Positions 6,195-6,220 of a stretch of DNA of 6,220 nucleotides are shown piece after piece. Location: assembly GCA_024639745.1 (NCBI GenBank), contig JAHEHW010000114.1, positions 1 to 6,220 on the forward strand. The letters run 5' to 3'. A program made the position numbers and the translations under genes. The notes beneath the pieces are model-generated. The model made no database searches and was not told the DNA's origin. It saw only the letters and a list, made by a program, of their open reading frames with translations. How positions within the stretch are numbered: position 1 is the first letter of the stretch; each line of letters starts with the position of its first letter. The DNA comes from Salaquimonas sp. GTDB lineage: Bacteria; Pseudomonadota; Alphaproteobacteria; Rhizobiales; Rhizobiaceae.

Positions 6195-6220
6195 ATCTAT
6201 CTTTTCGTTTCGTAATGAAA

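Overview
The window looks like a stretch of an alphaproteobacterial chromosome, most likely from the order Sphingomonadales and a lineage of moderate GC content. This is inferred from the housekeeping set (engB, argB, a HAD-type pyrimidine 5'-nucleotidase, dapD), from the protein motifs, and from a site matching the alphaproteobacterial EcfG general-stress promoter. I could not run a database search, so no genus is claimed. No mobile element, CRISPR array, tRNA or rRNA is visible.

Layout. 1-264 (+) is the 3' end of engB, a ribosome-assembly GTPase. 265-525 has no convincing gene. It holds hairpins, including a T7-tailed one that probably ends the minus-strand operon. 421-1962 (-) is a sigma/anti-sigma operon: an ECF sigma gene (1421-1962) overlapping by 8 bases an RskA-type anti-sigma gene (526-1428). 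As written, the sigma gene is broken by a one-base frameshift near 1802-1805 and has CTG where its ATG should be. The anti-sigma gene is intact and carries an unusually long coiled coil. 1963-2090 is the divergent intergenic region. 2091-2987 (+) is argB (arginine biosynthesis), joined through TGATG to a HAD phosphatase gene (2987-3721).

3722-4244 lies between the HAD gene and a minus-strand LOG-family gene. It holds an unrecognised 66-residue ORF (3799-3999, -) with a strong Shine-Dalgarno sequence and an exact GGAAC-N17-CGTT match to the EcfG promoter consensus, plus a 120-bp AT-rich tract with two hairpins. 4245-5105 (-) is the LOG-family gene (cytokinin-activating type or nucleotide 5'-monophosphate nucleosidase). 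5106-5336 is a divergent spacer with no promoter I trust. 5337-6194 (+) is dapD (lysine/diaminopimelate biosynthesis), complete, with 26 bases of sequence after it.

How the genes relate. argB and dapD supply arginine and lysine/peptidoglycan precursors. The HAD and LOG proteins probably act on nucleotides. The sigma/anti-sigma pair would be an envelope or redox stress switch, but its sigma half appears broken. The small ORF may belong to the separate EcfG-dependent general stress response. The two points most worth following are the damaged sigma gene beside an intact anti-sigma gene, and the stress-promoter-linked small ORF.
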